Assembly: GCA_017592665.1 (NCBI GenBank)
Contig: JAGFNW010000020.1
Span: 127,438-186,757 of the forward strand
Direction of reading: 5' to 3'
Length of the DNA stretch: 59,320 nt
Source: Streptosporangiaceae bacterium NEAU-GS5
Lineage (GTDB): Bacteria > Actinomycetota > Actinomycetes > Streptosporangiales > Streptosporangiaceae
Shown here one piece after another: positions 17,361-28,300 of this stretch. The notes under the pieces are model-generated. The model was not told the origin of the DNA. It made no database searches and was given only the letters and a program-made list of their open reading frames with translations. The translations under genes and the position numbers were made by a program. Every line of letters starts with the position of its first letter. Position 1 is the stretch's first letter.

Positions 17361-17406
17361 GGTCCCCCGCGAACGGTCAACGGTCGTGACCGGGCTGAAA
17401 CACAGT

Positions 17407-17425
17407 CTTGTTGTCAGCGGACAAG
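17407..17425. promoter_or_regulatory. Candidate operator in PucR/liv divergent region
   Basis: CTTGT and ACAAG form 5-bp arms around a nine-base centre within the 194-bp region between the regulator and the ABC operon. It is a weak palindrome and is noted only because it lies where shared control would act. Confidence 0.25.
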
Positions 17426-17554
17426 TCGCCCGTCAGATCTTGGGTGTCCGTGCCCAATGCGGCCTGTCACCGCCGGAACCTACGCTGACCCCACTCTTAG
17501 AACATTGCTCTACCGCTCGGCAGCGCCGATCGCCGGGAGCGGCCAGGAGGCCGG

Positions 17555-18309
<755 letters not shown>

Positions 18310-18313
<4 letters not shown>

Positions 18314-19065
18314 GCGAGCGCAGCGAGCCGGCCGCCGGGGACGCGTTCCTGGCCGTCGAGGACCTGCACGCGGGGTACGGCGACGCCCGGGTGCTGCACG
18401 GCGTGTCTCTTCGCGTGGGGCAAGGGGAGATCTGCGCCATCCTCGGGCCCAACGGGGCCGGCAAGACGACGCTGCTGCGGGCGCTGTCGGGGATGTGCCG
18501 GGTGCGCGGGTCCGTCCGGCTCGACGGGACCGACCTCGCGGGCCGCTCGCCGGACGCGGTCGCCCGGCGGGGCGTGGCGCACGTCCCGGAGGGGCGCGGC
18601 ACGTTCATGCCGCTCACCGTCGAGGAGAACCTGCGCCTGGGCGCCTTCGCCCGGCGTGGCCGCGGCGCCCGCCAGAGTGTGGCCGACGACCTCGACCGCG
18701 TCTACGGCTACTTCCCGGTGCTGCGGACCCGCATGCGGCAGGTCGCGGGCAGCCTGAGCGGCGGTGAGCAGCAGATGCTCGCCATCGGCCGGGCGCTCAT
18801 GCTGCGGCCGCGGCTGCTGCTGCTCGACGAGCCGTCCCTCGGCCTCGCCCCGCTGGTCACCCGGGAGCTGTTCGGCATCGTGCGGACGATCAACGCCGAG
18901 GAGGGCACCACCGTGGTCGTGGTCGAGCAGAACGCCCACCTGGCTCTCGGCGTCGCCCAGCAGGCACACGTGCTGGAGACCGGGCGGATCGTGCTGTCGG
19001 GCAGCGCGGAGCGCATCCAGGCCGACGAGCAGGTCGCCCAGTCCTACCTCGGATACCGGGTCTAG
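18310..19065 (+). CDS. livF: Branched-chain amino acid-type ABC transporter ATP-binding protein LivF
   Basis: A 251-residue ABC ATPase: Walker A GPNGAGKTTLL, signature GSLSGGEQQMLAIGRAL, Walker B LLLLDEPSLGLAP and switch VVVVEQNAHLAL. The GTG start overlaps the livG stop by 4 bp and has GGGGA about eight bases upstream. The first codons read VSERSEP, because the start lies in a short GTGAGCGAGCGNAGCGAGC repeat that also occurs twice near the livM start. The protein is otherwise standard length. It should pair with LivG as the second nucleotide-binding subunit on the inner membrane face. Confidence 0.93.
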
Positions 19066-19078
19066 GGGGCGGGCGGGC

Positions 19079-19957
19079 ATGGCCGAATTCCTGCAGCAGG
19101 TGGTCGAAGGGCTCGGCGCGGGCGCGATCTACGCCGGCCTCGCCCTCGCGCTGGTGCTGATCTACCGCTTCACCGGCGTCGTCAACTTCGCCCAGGGCGA
19201 GCTGGCGATGTTCTCGACGTACATCGCCTGGCAGTTCATGGCCGGCGGGATGGCGTTCTGGCTCGCGCTGCCGCTCACGCTGGCGGTCTCGTTCGTGGGC
19301 GGGATGCTCATCGAGCGGGTGATCATCCGGCCGGTCGAGGGCGCGCCCGAGCTCACCGTCGTGATCGTGACGGTCGGGCTGTTCATCTTCGTGAACGCCG
19401 CCGCCGGGTGGATCTGGTCGTTCCTGATCAAGGATTTCCCCAGCCCGTTCCCGGCGGGCTCGGCGCAGGCGGGAGCGCTCACCGTGAGCTACTCGACGCT
19501 GGGGAACCTCGCCGTGGTCGCCGTGGTCATGGGCGCGCTGTACCTGCTGTTCCAGCACACCAAGATCGGCCTGGGCATGCGGGGGGTGGCGGCCGACCCG
19601 CGGTCGGCCCGGCTGGTCGGGATCCGGGTCGGGTGGATGCTCGCGCTCGGCTGGGGGCTGGCCGCGCTGGTGGGCGCGGTGTCGGGCGTGCTGGTGGCGC
19701 CGCTGCTGTTCCTGGAGCCCAACATGATGGGCGGCGTCCTGCTCTACGCCTTCGCCGCGGCGACCCTCGGTGGGTTCGACAGCCCGGTGGGCGCCGTCGT
19801 CGGCGGGTTGATCGTCGGCGTCGCCGAGACCCTGGCCGGAGCGTACGTCGGCTTCATCGGGTCCGACCTCAAGGTCGGGGTGCCCTTGGCGATCATCCTC
19901 GCGGCGCTGCTGCTGCGGCCGCAGGGGCTGTTCGGGCGAGCGGCGGTGCGCCAGTGA
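19079..19957 (+). CDS. livH: Branched-chain amino acid-type ABC transporter permease LivH
   Basis: A 292-residue membrane protein with eight or so hydrophobic segments. It carries the LivH signature near the start (GLGAGAIYAGLALALVLIYR, then VVNFAQGELAMFS) and the EAA-like region MRGVAADPRSARLVGIRV that contacts the ATPases. The C-terminal half has TLGGFDSPVGAVVGGLIVG, as in the family. It starts 13 bp after livF and forms the translocation pore with LivM in the cytoplasmic membrane. Confidence 0.93.
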   Translation: MAEFLQQVVEGLGAGAIYAGLALALVLIYRFTGVVNFAQGELAMFSTYIAWQFMAGGMAFWLALPLTLAVSFVGGMLIERVIIRPVEGAPELTVVIVTVGLFIFVNAAAGWIWSFLIKDFPSPFPAGSAQAGALTVSYSTLGNLAVVAVVMGALYLLFQHTKIGLGMRGVAADPRSARLVGIRVGWMLALGWGLAALVGAVSGVLVAPLLFLEPNMMGGVLLYAFAAATLGGFDSPVGAVVGGLIVGVAETLAGAYVGFIGSDLKVGVPLAIILAALLLRPQGLFGRAAVRQ

Positions 19958-20025
19958 GCGAGCGGAGCGAGCGAGGACCAGCGCGGCCGAGCCTGGTCGC
20001 CCCGGTGGCGGACGAAGGGGACCAC

Positions 20026-21066
20026 GTGAGCGAGCCGAGCGACGGCCGGGCCGGCCTCCCGGGGCAGGCCGCGGAGGCGTCCGCCGGCGCGCGCGGGTGG
20101 CGGGGCGCGCTCGTCGCGAGGTGGCGGGGCATCGCGGTGGTGGCGCTGCTCGCCGTGGCCATCTACGCGCCGTTCGAGCTCGTGCCGTTCCGCGTGTTCC
20201 AGTTCACGATGGTGCTGGTTTACGCCGTGGCGCTGATCGGGCTGAACCTGCTGGTGGGCCACGCGGGCCAGATCTCCCTTGGGCACGGCGCGTTCTTCGC
20301 GGTGGGGGCCTACACGACGGCGATCATGTTCGACCGGTGGGATGTGCCGTATCCGCTGACGTTGCCGGCGGCCGCGGCGCTGGCGTTCGTGCTCGGCTGG
20401 GCGTTCGGCCTGCCCGCCGTACGGCTGCACGGGCTGTACCTGGCGCTGGTGACGCTGGCCATCGCGATCTTCCTGGTGCCGCTGCTGAAGCGGTTCGAGT
20501 CGGTGACCGGCGGATCGATGGGCCTGACGCTGGCCAAGCCGGCCCCGCCGGCCTGGACGGGGCTCGCCCCGGACCAGTGGCTGTACTTCCTCGCGCTGGC
20601 CGTGACCGTCGTGGCCGTCCTGCTCGCCCGCAACCTGCTGCGCTCGCGCGTCGGCCGGGCCATGCGGGCCGTCCGCGACAACGAGGCGGCGGCCGAGGTG
20701 ATGGGCGTGCGTCTGGCGTTCTACAAGACGCTCGCCTTCGCCTGGAGCGCGATGTTCGCCGGCGCCGCCGGCTGTGTCTACACCTGGGTGATCGGGTTCG
20801 TCTCGCCCGACTCGTTCGCGGTCACGCTGTCGATCACCCTGCTGGCCGGCCTGGTCGTCGGCGGCCTGGGCTCGCCGGCGGGCCCGCTGCTCGGCGGGCT
20901 GTTCGTGATGTTCGTCCCGAGCCTGTCCCAGGACGTCAACGAGGCGGCGCCGGGCGTCGTCTTCGGCTTGTTGATCATCGCGGTGATGTACGTGGCGCCG
21001 ACGGGCCTGGCCGGCTTGGCCGGTCGCGCGGCGCGGACGATCGGAAGGACCCTCCGGAGGGAGTAG
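20026..21066 (+). CDS. livM: Branched-chain amino acid-type ABC transporter permease LivM
   Basis: A permease of about 346 residues with a family-typical NLLVGHAGQISLGHGAFFAV segment, later transmembrane helices, and the EAA-like loop SRVGRAMRAVRDNEAAAEVMG. The N-terminal 20-30 residues are charged and poorly conserved. Two in-frame GTG codons start with the same VSE-coding repeat: 19954, overlapping the livH stop, and 20026. GAAGGGG lies five bases before 20026 and no good site precedes 19954, so 20026 is preferred. It lies 4 bp before the binding-protein gene. Confidence 0.9.
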   Translation: MSEPSDGRAGLPGQAAEASAGARGWRGALVARWRGIAVVALLAVAIYAPFELVPFRVFQFTMVLVYAVALIGLNLLVGHAGQISLGHGAFFAVGAYTTAIMFDRWDVPYPLTLPAAAALAFVLGWAFGLPAVRLHGLYLALVTLAIAIFLVPLLKRFESVTGGSMGLTLAKPAPPAWTGLAPDQWLYFLALAVTVVAVLLARNLLRSRVGRAMRAVRDNEAAAEVMGVRLAFYKTLAFAWSAMFAGAAGCVYTWVIGFVSPDSFAVTLSITLLAGLVVGGLGSPAGPLLGGLFVMFVPSLSQDVNEAAPGVVFGLLIIAVMYVAPTGLAGLAGRAARTIGRTLRRE

Positions 21067-21070
21067 GGCT

Positions 21071-22354
21071 ATGCGTGTATCGATGATCGGCCGTACGGCG
21101 GTGGCGGCGACACTGGTGGTCGCCGCGGCGGCCTGCGGGGGCCGCGACGCCACAGGCGGCGGCGCGGCGGGCACGGCGGCCGCCGGGCCGTGCCAGGGTC
21201 AGCAGACGACGGGGATCACGCCCACGAGCATCAAGCTCGGCGGCATCTACCCGCTGTCCGGGCCGGCGTCCGCCTACGGCGCCATCCCGGGGGGCATCAA
21301 GGCGTACTTCGACTACGTCAACGCCGAGCAGAACGGGATCGGGGGCCGCAAGGTCGAGTTCGTCGTGCGCGACGACGGCTACCAGCCGCCCAAGGCCGTG
21401 GAGGAGGCCCGCCGCCTGGTCGAGCAGGAGCAGGTGTTCGCGCTGTTCCAGACGCTGGGCACGCCGTCGACGACGGCGACCTGGGATTACGTCAACCAGC
21501 AGAAGGTGCCGCAGGTCTTCGTCGCGACCGGCGCGTCGAAGTGGGGCACCGACACCAATCACCCGTGGACCATCGGCTGGCAGCCCAACTACATCTCCGA
21601 GGCGCGCGTCTACGCGCAGTACCTCAAGCAGGAGCGGCCGGACGCCACGGTCGCGGTGCTGTACCAGAACGACGACTTCGGCAAGGACCTGCTCGGCGGG
21701 TTCAAGCGGGCCATCGACGGCAGCCAGATCAAGATCGTGGCCGAGCAGAGCTACGAGGTGACCGACCCGAGCGTGGAACCGCAGGTGCGCAACCTCGCCG
21801 CGTCCAAGGCCGATGTGCTGCTCAACGTGTCGACGCCCAAGTTCGGCTCGCAGGCGCTGGCCGCCGACGCCAAGAACACCACGTGGAACCCGCTGCACAT
21901 CGTCAACAACGTGGCCTCCTCGATCACGGTCCTCAAGCCGGTCGGCTTCGAGAACGTGCAGGGCATCGTGTCGGCCACGTACTACAAGGACCCCAACGAC
22001 CCGACGTGGGCGAACGACGCGGAGATGCAGCTCTACAAGGCCAAGATGAAGCAGTACGCCCCGAGCCTCGACCCGAACGTGCCCTACTACACCTTCGGAT
22101 GGGCGGTCGCCGACAGCTTCCGCAAGGCGATGCAAGCCGCCAAGTGCCCGACCCGTGAAGGCCTGCGCGACGCGATGCGCGGCCTCAACGACGTGCAGAT
22201 CAACATGCTGCTGCCCGGCGTGACCCTCAAGACCGGCGCCGACGACGGCTTCCCGATCGAGTCGATGCAGCTCATGCGGTTCAAGGGAGAGCGCTGGGAG
22301 CTGTTCGGCGACGTCATCGACACCCGCAAGGCGTTCGGCCCGCTCACCGGCTGA
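21071..22354 (+). CDS. ABC transporter substrate-binding lipoprotein (LivK-type)
   Basis: A 427-residue lipoprotein. The signal peptide ends in lipobox AAAC (cysteine near residue 22), followed by a Gly/Ala tether. The Leu/Ile/Val-binding fold follows: IKLGGIYPLSGPASAYGAI, YVNAEQNGIGGRKVEFVVRD and VAVLYQNDDFGKDLLGGF. At about 427 residues it resembles the actinomycete subgroup annotated for branched-chain or other small substrates. GGAGGGAG precedes the ATG. It completes the importer and is the outer-face receptor. Ligand specificity cannot be assigned from sequence alone. Confidence 0.92.
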   Translation: MRVSMIGRTAVAATLVVAAAACGGRDATGGGAAGTAAAGPCQGQQTTGITPTSIKLGGIYPLSGPASAYGAIPGGIKAYFDYVNAEQNGIGGRKVEFVVRDDGYQPPKAVEEARRLVEQEQVFALFQTLGTPSTTATWDYVNQQKVPQVFVATGASKWGTDTNHPWTIGWQPNYISEARVYAQYLKQERPDATVAVLYQNDDFGKDLLGGFKRAIDGSQIKIVAEQSYEVTDPSVEPQVRNLAASKADVLLNVSTPKFGSQALAADAKNTTWNPLHIVNNVASSITVLKPVGFENVQGIVSATYYKDPNDPTWANDAEMQLYKAKMKQYAPSLDPNVPYYTFGWAVADSFRKAMQAAKCPTREGLRDAMRGLNDVQINMLLPGVTLKTGADDGFPIESMQLMRFKGERWELFGDVIDTRKAFGPLTG

Positions 22355-22451
22355 CCTCGCGCTCGAGCCGGACGCGCGCTGCCCGCTGGAACGTGACGGA
22401 ACGCCGTTGAAATACGGGCACAGGCGTACCGCACGATCACGAGAGGGAAAG

Positions 22452-22991
22452 ATGAACAACAGCGGCATCCTGGGACGCACGGCTGTGGCGGCGACGCTGG
22501 CCATGGGCATGGGGGTGGGCGTCGCGCTCGCCGGCGCCCCGAGCGCGAGCGCGTCCGTCGCCGTCGCCGATCAGAAGGGCGGCAAATTCGGGCCGTTCGG
22601 CTACGGAGGCCTGAAGCTGGGGCTATCCGCCAAGAAGGCCAAGGCGACGAAGAAGATCGTCCGCGTCAAGGGCGACGCAGTGGACCACAAGTACTGCACG
22701 GGCTGGACCCTGAAGAGGCACGGCAAAGGCCCAGTCGACCTCTACATCTCCAAGAAGCTGGGCGTAGCGGTGATCTTCGCGCCCAAGGGCGTCAAGACCC
22801 CGCAGGGCATCAAGATCGGCTCCACCCTGAAGCAGGTGAAGAAGGCTTATCCCAAGCTGGAGACGCACCCGGGTGAGAACCCCTACGCGGACGCCCCCGG
22901 CAACTCGAAGGCCTACTACTACTTCAACATGTACAAGGGCAAGGTCTACGAGCTGAGCCTGGTCCTGCGAGGCCAGGACTGCATCGGGTAG
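22452..22991 (+). CDS. Small secreted basic protein
   Basis: A 179-residue protein with signal peptide MNNSGILGRTAVAATLAMGM and cleavage after the ASAS region. The mature chain is Lys- and Gly-rich: FGPFGYGGLKLGLSAKKAKA, GWTLKRHGKGPVDLYISKKL, and a segment GIKIGSTLKQVKKAYPKLE that resembles small exported proteins in which a GxxxxxVKKxYPxLE motif recurs. Two cysteines (YCTG and DCIG) may pair. The ATG at 22452 has GAGAGGG upstream and gives a proper signal peptide. The function is unknown. A 13-bp perfect hairpin follows. Confidence 0.75.
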   Translation: MNNSGILGRTAVAATLAMGMGVGVALAGAPSASASVAVADQKGGKFGPFGYGGLKLGLSAKKAKATKKIVRVKGDAVDHKYCTGWTLKRHGKGPVDLYISKKLGVAVIFAPKGVKTPQGIKIGSTLKQVKKAYPKLETHPGENPYADAPGNSKAYYYFNMYKGKVYELSLVLRGQDCIG

Positions 22992-22998
22992 AAACTCC

Positions 22999-23029
22999 GG
23001 CCGGTGGCGCGCTGACCGCGCCACCGGCC
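22999..23029. terminator. Bidirectional hairpin terminator
   Basis: GGCCGGTGGCGCG and CGCGCCACCGGCC form a 13-bp perfect stem with a five-base loop, just after the secreted-protein stop and before the convergent dipeptidase gene. It probably terminates both. Confidence 0.8.
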
Positions 23030-23072
23030 CAGCGAAACGGACCCCGTGACCAGGACGCGCAGAGCCAGGCCG

Positions 23073-23729
23073 TCATGGTGAGTGCGGCCGGCCCGTAGCG
23101 AGCGTGGCGGGGCCGTAGCGGGCGGCCGGGGCCGCGGTGAGGTAGGCCCAGTAGCGGTCACCGTACGACCAGTGCCACCACTCGCTGGGATAGTTGATCA
23201 GGCCGACCGACGTCAGAGCCGTGCACAGCAGGTGACGGCGTTCGCGTGCCGGTTCGGTGATCCCGGGAGCGGAGGTGTGGCAGTCCTCGGTGTCGGTGTC
23301 GTTGACCTCGGTGCCCAGCCACAGTTCGGCGCCGTCGACGGTGCACAGGGTCAGGTCCACGGCCGCGCCGGCGACGTGCGGGGCGACCTCGGGCGGTGAG
23401 ATGTAGCGGCTTGCCTGACGGTGGTACCACGCCTCGTCCAGTCCTGGGCGGGAGGAACGCAGCCGGGCCTTGTGGGCCTCGAAGTAGCGGGCCTGGAGCG
23501 CCCCGGGCCGATACCCTTCGACGATCAGGAACCGCAGGTGGGCCGGCAGGGCCGCCTGCGCGGCGACGAGGCGGTCCACCACGCCGCGGCGCAGGCGGGC
23601 GTAGTGTCCGGCGGGGTCGGCCAGGCGCGGGTCGAGCCGCAGAGCGGGCAGATCGCGCAGATCGAGCAGCGCCTCACCGCACTCCTCGACCGGCATGCGG
23701 GTGATCACAGGATCGGACAGCAGGATCAT
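23073..23729 (-). CDS. VanX/DdpX-like D-alanyl-D-alanine dipeptidase (M15 family)
   Basis: A 218-residue M15-type zinc peptidase. The metal and catalytic motifs of VanX-like enzymes are present: SRYISPPEVAPHVAGAAVDL gives HxxGxAxD (His and Asp zinc ligands), and INYPSEWWHWSYGDRYW gives the catalytic Glu and third ligand His. FLIVEGYRP supplies the conserved Arg. The ATG at 23729 is preferred over GTG 23750 because GAGGAG lies six bases upstream. Such enzymes hydrolyse D-Ala-D-Ala and may act in wall recycling or glycopeptide tolerance. No vanH or vanA partner is present, so a resistance role is not supported here. Confidence 0.88.
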   Translation of the reverse strand: MILLSDPVITRMPVEECGEALLDLRDLPALRLDPRLADPAGHYARLRRGVVDRLVAAQAALPAHLRFLIVEGYRPGALQARYFEAHKARLRSSRPGLDEAWYHRQASRYISPPEVAPHVAGAAVDLTLCTVDGAELWLGTEVNDTDTEDCHTSAPGITEPARERRHLLCTALTSVGLINYPSEWWHWSYGDRYWAYLTAAPAARYGPATLATGRPHSP

Positions 23730-23805
23730 GCGGGTCTCCTCGATGGACACGCGGGCAGCCGCCTGGCGGGGGCCAGGCGGCTGCGGTGGGTTGCGGGGAC
23801 GGGGT

Positions 23806-25206
23806 TCAGTCGATGTCGTTCATGATCGACCAGCCGGTGCCGATGACCTGGCCGGAGCTGTTGGGCAGAGGGCTACCAGCGTTGCCGGTGTGCGCGTACA
23901 TCTTGAGATCGCCGTTGCCGCTGAGCCGGGACAGCACGTCGGGCTTGAAGTCGCCGGTGAAGTCGCCGGCGAGGATGGCGTCCATGATGGTGAATCCGGT
24001 GCCGATCACGGTGCCGGATCCGACGTACGGGACGTTGGGGTTGAGCGTGTGGGTGAACAGCCGCAGGTCGCCGTTCCTCGTGTCGCGGACGAGCATGTCG
24101 GGCTGGGCGTCGCCGTTGAAGTCGGCGAAGTTGAAGCTGTCGTGGAAGTTGAAGCCGGTCCCGATCCGGTAGCGGTTGCCGAAGCCCCAGTGGCCGTCGC
24201 TGGGGTAGACCCACAGGTTGCCTGAGCCGTCCCTGGCGACGAGGTCCTGGTAGGCGTCGCGGTTGATGTTGGCGGCGCTGAACGACGTCATGGGCTGCCA
24301 GCCGGAGCCGGAGAGGATGCCCGAGCCGGTGTACGGGGTGTTGGGGTCGCCGGTGTGCCGGAAGATCCTCAGCTCGCCGTTGGACTTCACGGTCGCGGCC
24401 AGGTCGGGGTAGGCGTCGGCGTTGAAGTCGCCGACGGCGATGGCGCTCATGATGTTGAAGCCGGTCCCGATCTTGTAGCGGGTGCCGAAGCCCCCGTTGC
24501 CGGTGCCCGGATACACCCACAGATCGCCGTTTACGTCGCGCGCGACGACGTCGTTCTTGCCGTCGGTGTTCATGTCGACGAGGGTGCCGCTCGGCACGTC
24601 GTCGACGACGTTCTTGTAGCGGATCTCGTGCTCGAAGTTGTTCGCGATGTCGTCGAGCGTGCGGAAGCCGAGTTTGTTCTCCGTGTTGTACGCGTACGGG
24701 TTGCGCACGGTGTAGCCGGTGCTGTTGAAGGAGTAGAAGTACGCTCCTTCGCCGTGGTCGGCGGCGTTCTTCCAGTGGGAGAACAGCTCCATGTGATCGC
24801 TCAGGCCCCTGAAGTTGACCCGTAAGATGGCGTCCCCGGGCTTCAGCTCGTCGGGGCCGCCCAGCCGGGTGACCTTGTCGGTGCCGATCCAGCCCTCGAA
24901 GACGCTGGTGTCGTAGTACGCCTGGGGCAGGTGCCAGGCCATCGAGACCAGGCCGGAGCAGTCGCGGCGATATCTCTCCCCTCCCGTCGGTCCCGCGATC
25001 CAGGTGCTCTCGCCTGCGTTCAGGTACGTGATGTTCGGGTCGTTCGCCCAGTACTGGGCTCGGGCCAGGGTCTCGGCGGAGCTGATCAGGCCTCCGGCGG
25101 CGGTGGAGGCGTGCGCGGGGGCGGTGGTGCTGATCGTGGTGACCACGAAGCCGCCGAAACCAAGGGCGGCGGTGACGGTGAGGGCCAGCAGGCGGCGCAT
25201 GCTCAT
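23806..25206 (-). CDS. Secreted NlpC/P60-like protein with FG-GAP/VCBS repeats
   Basis: A 466-residue exported protein. After a signal peptide (MSMRRLLALTVTAALGFGGF) comes an NlpC/P60-like amidase or peptidase domain with cysteine in YRRDCSGLVSMAW and histidine in GLSDHMELFSHW. Five FG-GAP blades follow, each of about 50 residues: DMNTDGKNDVVARD, DFNADAYPDLAA, NINRDAYQDLVARD, DFNGDAQPDMLVRD and DFTGDFKPDVLSRL. They probably form part of a beta-propeller that binds sugar or protein outside the cell. The ATG at 25206 has GGAGGA eight bases upstream. It lies downstream of the second AfsR-type regulator on the same strand and is a plausible target of it. Confidence 0.85.
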   Translation of the reverse strand: MSMRRLLALTVTAALGFGGFVVTTISTTAPAHASTAAGGLISSAETLARAQYWANDPNITYLNAGESTWIAGPTGGERYRRDCSGLVSMAWHLPQAYYDTSVFEGWIGTDKVTRLGGPDELKPGDAILRVNFRGLSDHMELFSHWKNAADHGEGAYFYSFNSTGYTVRNPYAYNTENKLGFRTLDDIANNFEHEIRYKNVVDDVPSGTLVDMNTDGKNDVVARDVNGDLWVYPGTGNGGFGTRYKIGTGFNIMSAIAVGDFNADAYPDLAATVKSNGELRIFRHTGDPNTPYTGSGILSGSGWQPMTSFSAANINRDAYQDLVARDGSGNLWVYPSDGHWGFGNRYRIGTGFNFHDSFNFADFNGDAQPDMLVRDTRNGDLRLFTHTLNPNVPYVGSGTVIGTGFTIMDAILAGDFTGDFKPDVLSRLSGNGDLKMYAHTGNAGSPLPNSSGQVIGTGWSIMNDID

Positions 25207-25303
25207 GGGGGGTTCCTCCTGGTGAAGGGGCTTGTCTCTGCCTGACACCGGGAGGTTCCGCGTGGCCGCTGAAACTTCGCTGAAACTGCGCGGCGGCCGC
25301 CTT

Positions 25304-28300
25304 TCAGACCTCGTTGAGCTCCAGAAACTCGCGGGCGCCGTGGTCGTGGAAGACCTTCGAGGCGCGGGCGCGCAGCACGGCGCCGTCGGGCTCGCCGCGC
25401 AGGTCGTGCAGCAAGGCCAGATCGCGTTCGGCGCGGGCGCGCCAGAGCGGGACCTCCATGCCCTCCCACACGCTGAGCGCGGCGGTCAGGCACGTGGTGG
25501 CGTCGTCGTAGCGGCCTTCCGCCAGGTGGAGTTCGCCGAGCGTGCGCAGGGTGATGCCGTGTCCCAGCCGGTCGCCCATGTCCTGGCAGACCGACAGCAC
25601 CCATTCGAGCGGCGCGAGCGCCTGCTCGCACGCGCCGAGCCGCAGCCGGGCCTTGGCCTGAGCCCGGATGGAGTAGGCCTCGAGCAGGGGGTCGCCCAGC
25701 TCGCGGAAGATGTCCACGGCGCGGCCGGCGGTCTCGACCGCCTCGTGCAGCTCGGCCCGCGCCCGGTGGTAGAGGCTCATCGTGCGCAGCGTCAGACCTT
25801 CACCGCGGCGGCAGCCGGCCCGCCGGTAGGCGGCCAGAGACTCCTGCAGACCGGCCCAGGCGTCGTCGTAGTCGCCCCTTTCCAGCCGGACCGAGGCGGC
25901 CAGGCGGCGCAGGTGGCCGATCCCGATGTCCTCGTCGAGCACGGTGAACAGCTGGGAGGCCTCGTCCAGGAAGTGCAGCGCCTCGACCAGCCGGCCGGAC
26001 TCGCGGCAGGCGGCGCCCAGCCCGGCCAGCGCCACGGCCTGGCCGCGCACGTCCCCCAGCTCGGAGAAGGCGCCGAGCGCGTCGCCGAAGTAGCGGCGCG
26101 ACTCGCCGTAGCGATCCTGCAGGTAGCGCAGATTGCCCAGGTCGGCGAGGACGACCGCCTCGCTGTGCCGGTCGCCGGCCGCACGGGCGGCGGCCAGGGC
26201 GGCCCGCACGATCCGCTCCCGCGCGCCGAACCGGTTCACACCCAGGAACGACGGCCCGAGCTGCGCGAAGACGAACAGCCGCACCACCGCGTGCAGGCCC
26301 AGCGCGAAGGCCCGCTCCAGGCCGACGACCAGCGCGGACCACTCGGCGTCGAACCACTCCTGCGGCGCCTTCAGCACACGAGGCATCAGGGCCCGCGACA
26401 CTGGATCGACCGCGACATCGAGCCGCGGCCAGCCGATCTCACCGGACGGTACGTCGGTGGCGACCTTTTCCGCCAGCACCAGCCAGCCGTTGAGCACGCG
26501 TGTCACGGCCTCGGCCAGCAGTTCGGGCGTCTCTTCGGCCGCGGCGCGTTCGCGCCCGTACAGGCGCACGAGATCGTGGATGCGGTAACGCGGGGTGCCG
26601 AGGTCGTCGATCCTGCCGAAGTCGACAAGGTGGGCGTCCACCAGCCGTTCGATCAGCGCTTCCGCGGCGGGCTCGGCGATGTCCATCGCCCAGGCGACGA
26701 CCCAGGCGGCGAACTCCGGCAGGCCCAGATGGCTCAGCCGCCGCAGCGCCTGGCGGGTGTCGGCGCCCAGCCCCCGGTAGGTGAGCTCGAAGCTGGCCCG
26801 CACCTCCAGGTCGCCGATCACCAGCTCGTCCAGCCGCCGATGCTCGTCGGCCAGCCGGTGGGCCAGCAGCGCCAGCGGCCAGCCCCGGCGCGTGGCCAGC
26901 CGGGCGCCGGCGATGCAGATGGCCAGCGGCATCCCGCCGCACAGCTCGGCGATGCCGCGCGCCACGTCGGACTCGGCGGCGACCCGCTCGGCGCCGGCGA
27001 TCCTGGCCAGCAGCTCGACGGCCTCGGACTGGTCCAGGACGTCCAGCTCGGTACGGCGTACGCCCGCCAGGCCGCCCAGCCGGCTGCGTGCCGTGATCAG
27101 GACCGCGCAGCCGCGGTCGCCCGGCAACAGCGGGCGCACCTGCTGTTCGGACCCCACGTCGTCGAGCAGGACGAGCACCTTGCGCCCGGCCAGCAGGCTG
27201 CGGAACAACTTGGCCCGCTCCTCGATGGTCTCCGGGATCGTGGCCGCCTCGACACCGAGCGCCTTGAGGAACAGTTCCAGCACCTCACGCGGCTCGGCCG
27301 GGGACGCGCTCGTCCCGCGTGACTCAGCGTAGAGCTGCCCGTCCGGGTAGAGCGGCGCCAGCTCGTGAGCCACCCGCACGGCCAGCGCGGACTTGCCGCT
27401 CCCGGCCCGGCCCGTGATCACCTGTACGGGCGCGGCCGACAGCGGGGTCAGCGCCGCCACCAGGTCGGACACCTGCTGGGCGCGGCCGGTGAAGTCGGCG
27501 GGCACCAGCGGCAACTGGGCCGGCACGGCGGCGCGGGCCGCCTGCGCGGACGGCGGGCCGAGCAGCGCGGGATCGGCGCGCAGGATCGCGGCGTGGATGC
27601 CGCGGAGCTCTCGGCCCGGGTCGATGCCCAGCTCCTCACGCAGGACGCGGCGGCAGTCGCGGAAGGTCTCCAGGGCGTCGGCCTGCCGCCCCAGCCGGTA
27701 AAGCGCGATCATGTACTGGCCGCGCAGCCGCTCGTTGGCCGGGTGACGGCCGGTCAGCGCGGCCAGTTCGGGGACCAGCCGGCCGTGCCTGCCGAGCGCC
27801 AGGTCGGCCGTGACACGCTCCTCGACGGCGGCCAGCCGCAGGTCGTTCAGCCGGACCGTCTCACCGGCCAGCAGGGACGCCTCCAGCCCGGCCAGCGCGG
27901 GACCGCGCCACAGCGCCAGAGCGGCGGCCAGCGCGTCGGACGTCTCCTGCGCGCCGGCGGCCGAACGCGCCTCGGCGACAAGCCGGTGGAACTCCTGCAC
28001 GTCCAGCTCGCCCGGGTTGATCCTGATCAGGTAGCCGGGCGGCCTGGTGACGATCACGTCGACGATCCCGTGCCGGGCCAGCGACTGGCGCAGCGTCTTG
28101 ACGTACGTCTGGATCGCTGCCCTGGCGCTTTCGGGCGGATCATCGGGCCAGATGACGTCGATCAGCCGGGTGACCGGCACGATGTGACCGTGCTCGAGCA
28201 GCAGGGCGGCCAGCAGCGTCTGCGGCTTGACGCCGCCGAGCGGCACAGGCTGACCGCCGGCCACCACCTCGACCGCGCCCAGGAGTCGATACTCGGGTGC

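Noticed and set aside
23073-23729. Part of a vancomycin-resistance cluster
   Set aside because: No vanH, vanA, vanR or vanS genes flank it; lone M15 dipeptidases are common.
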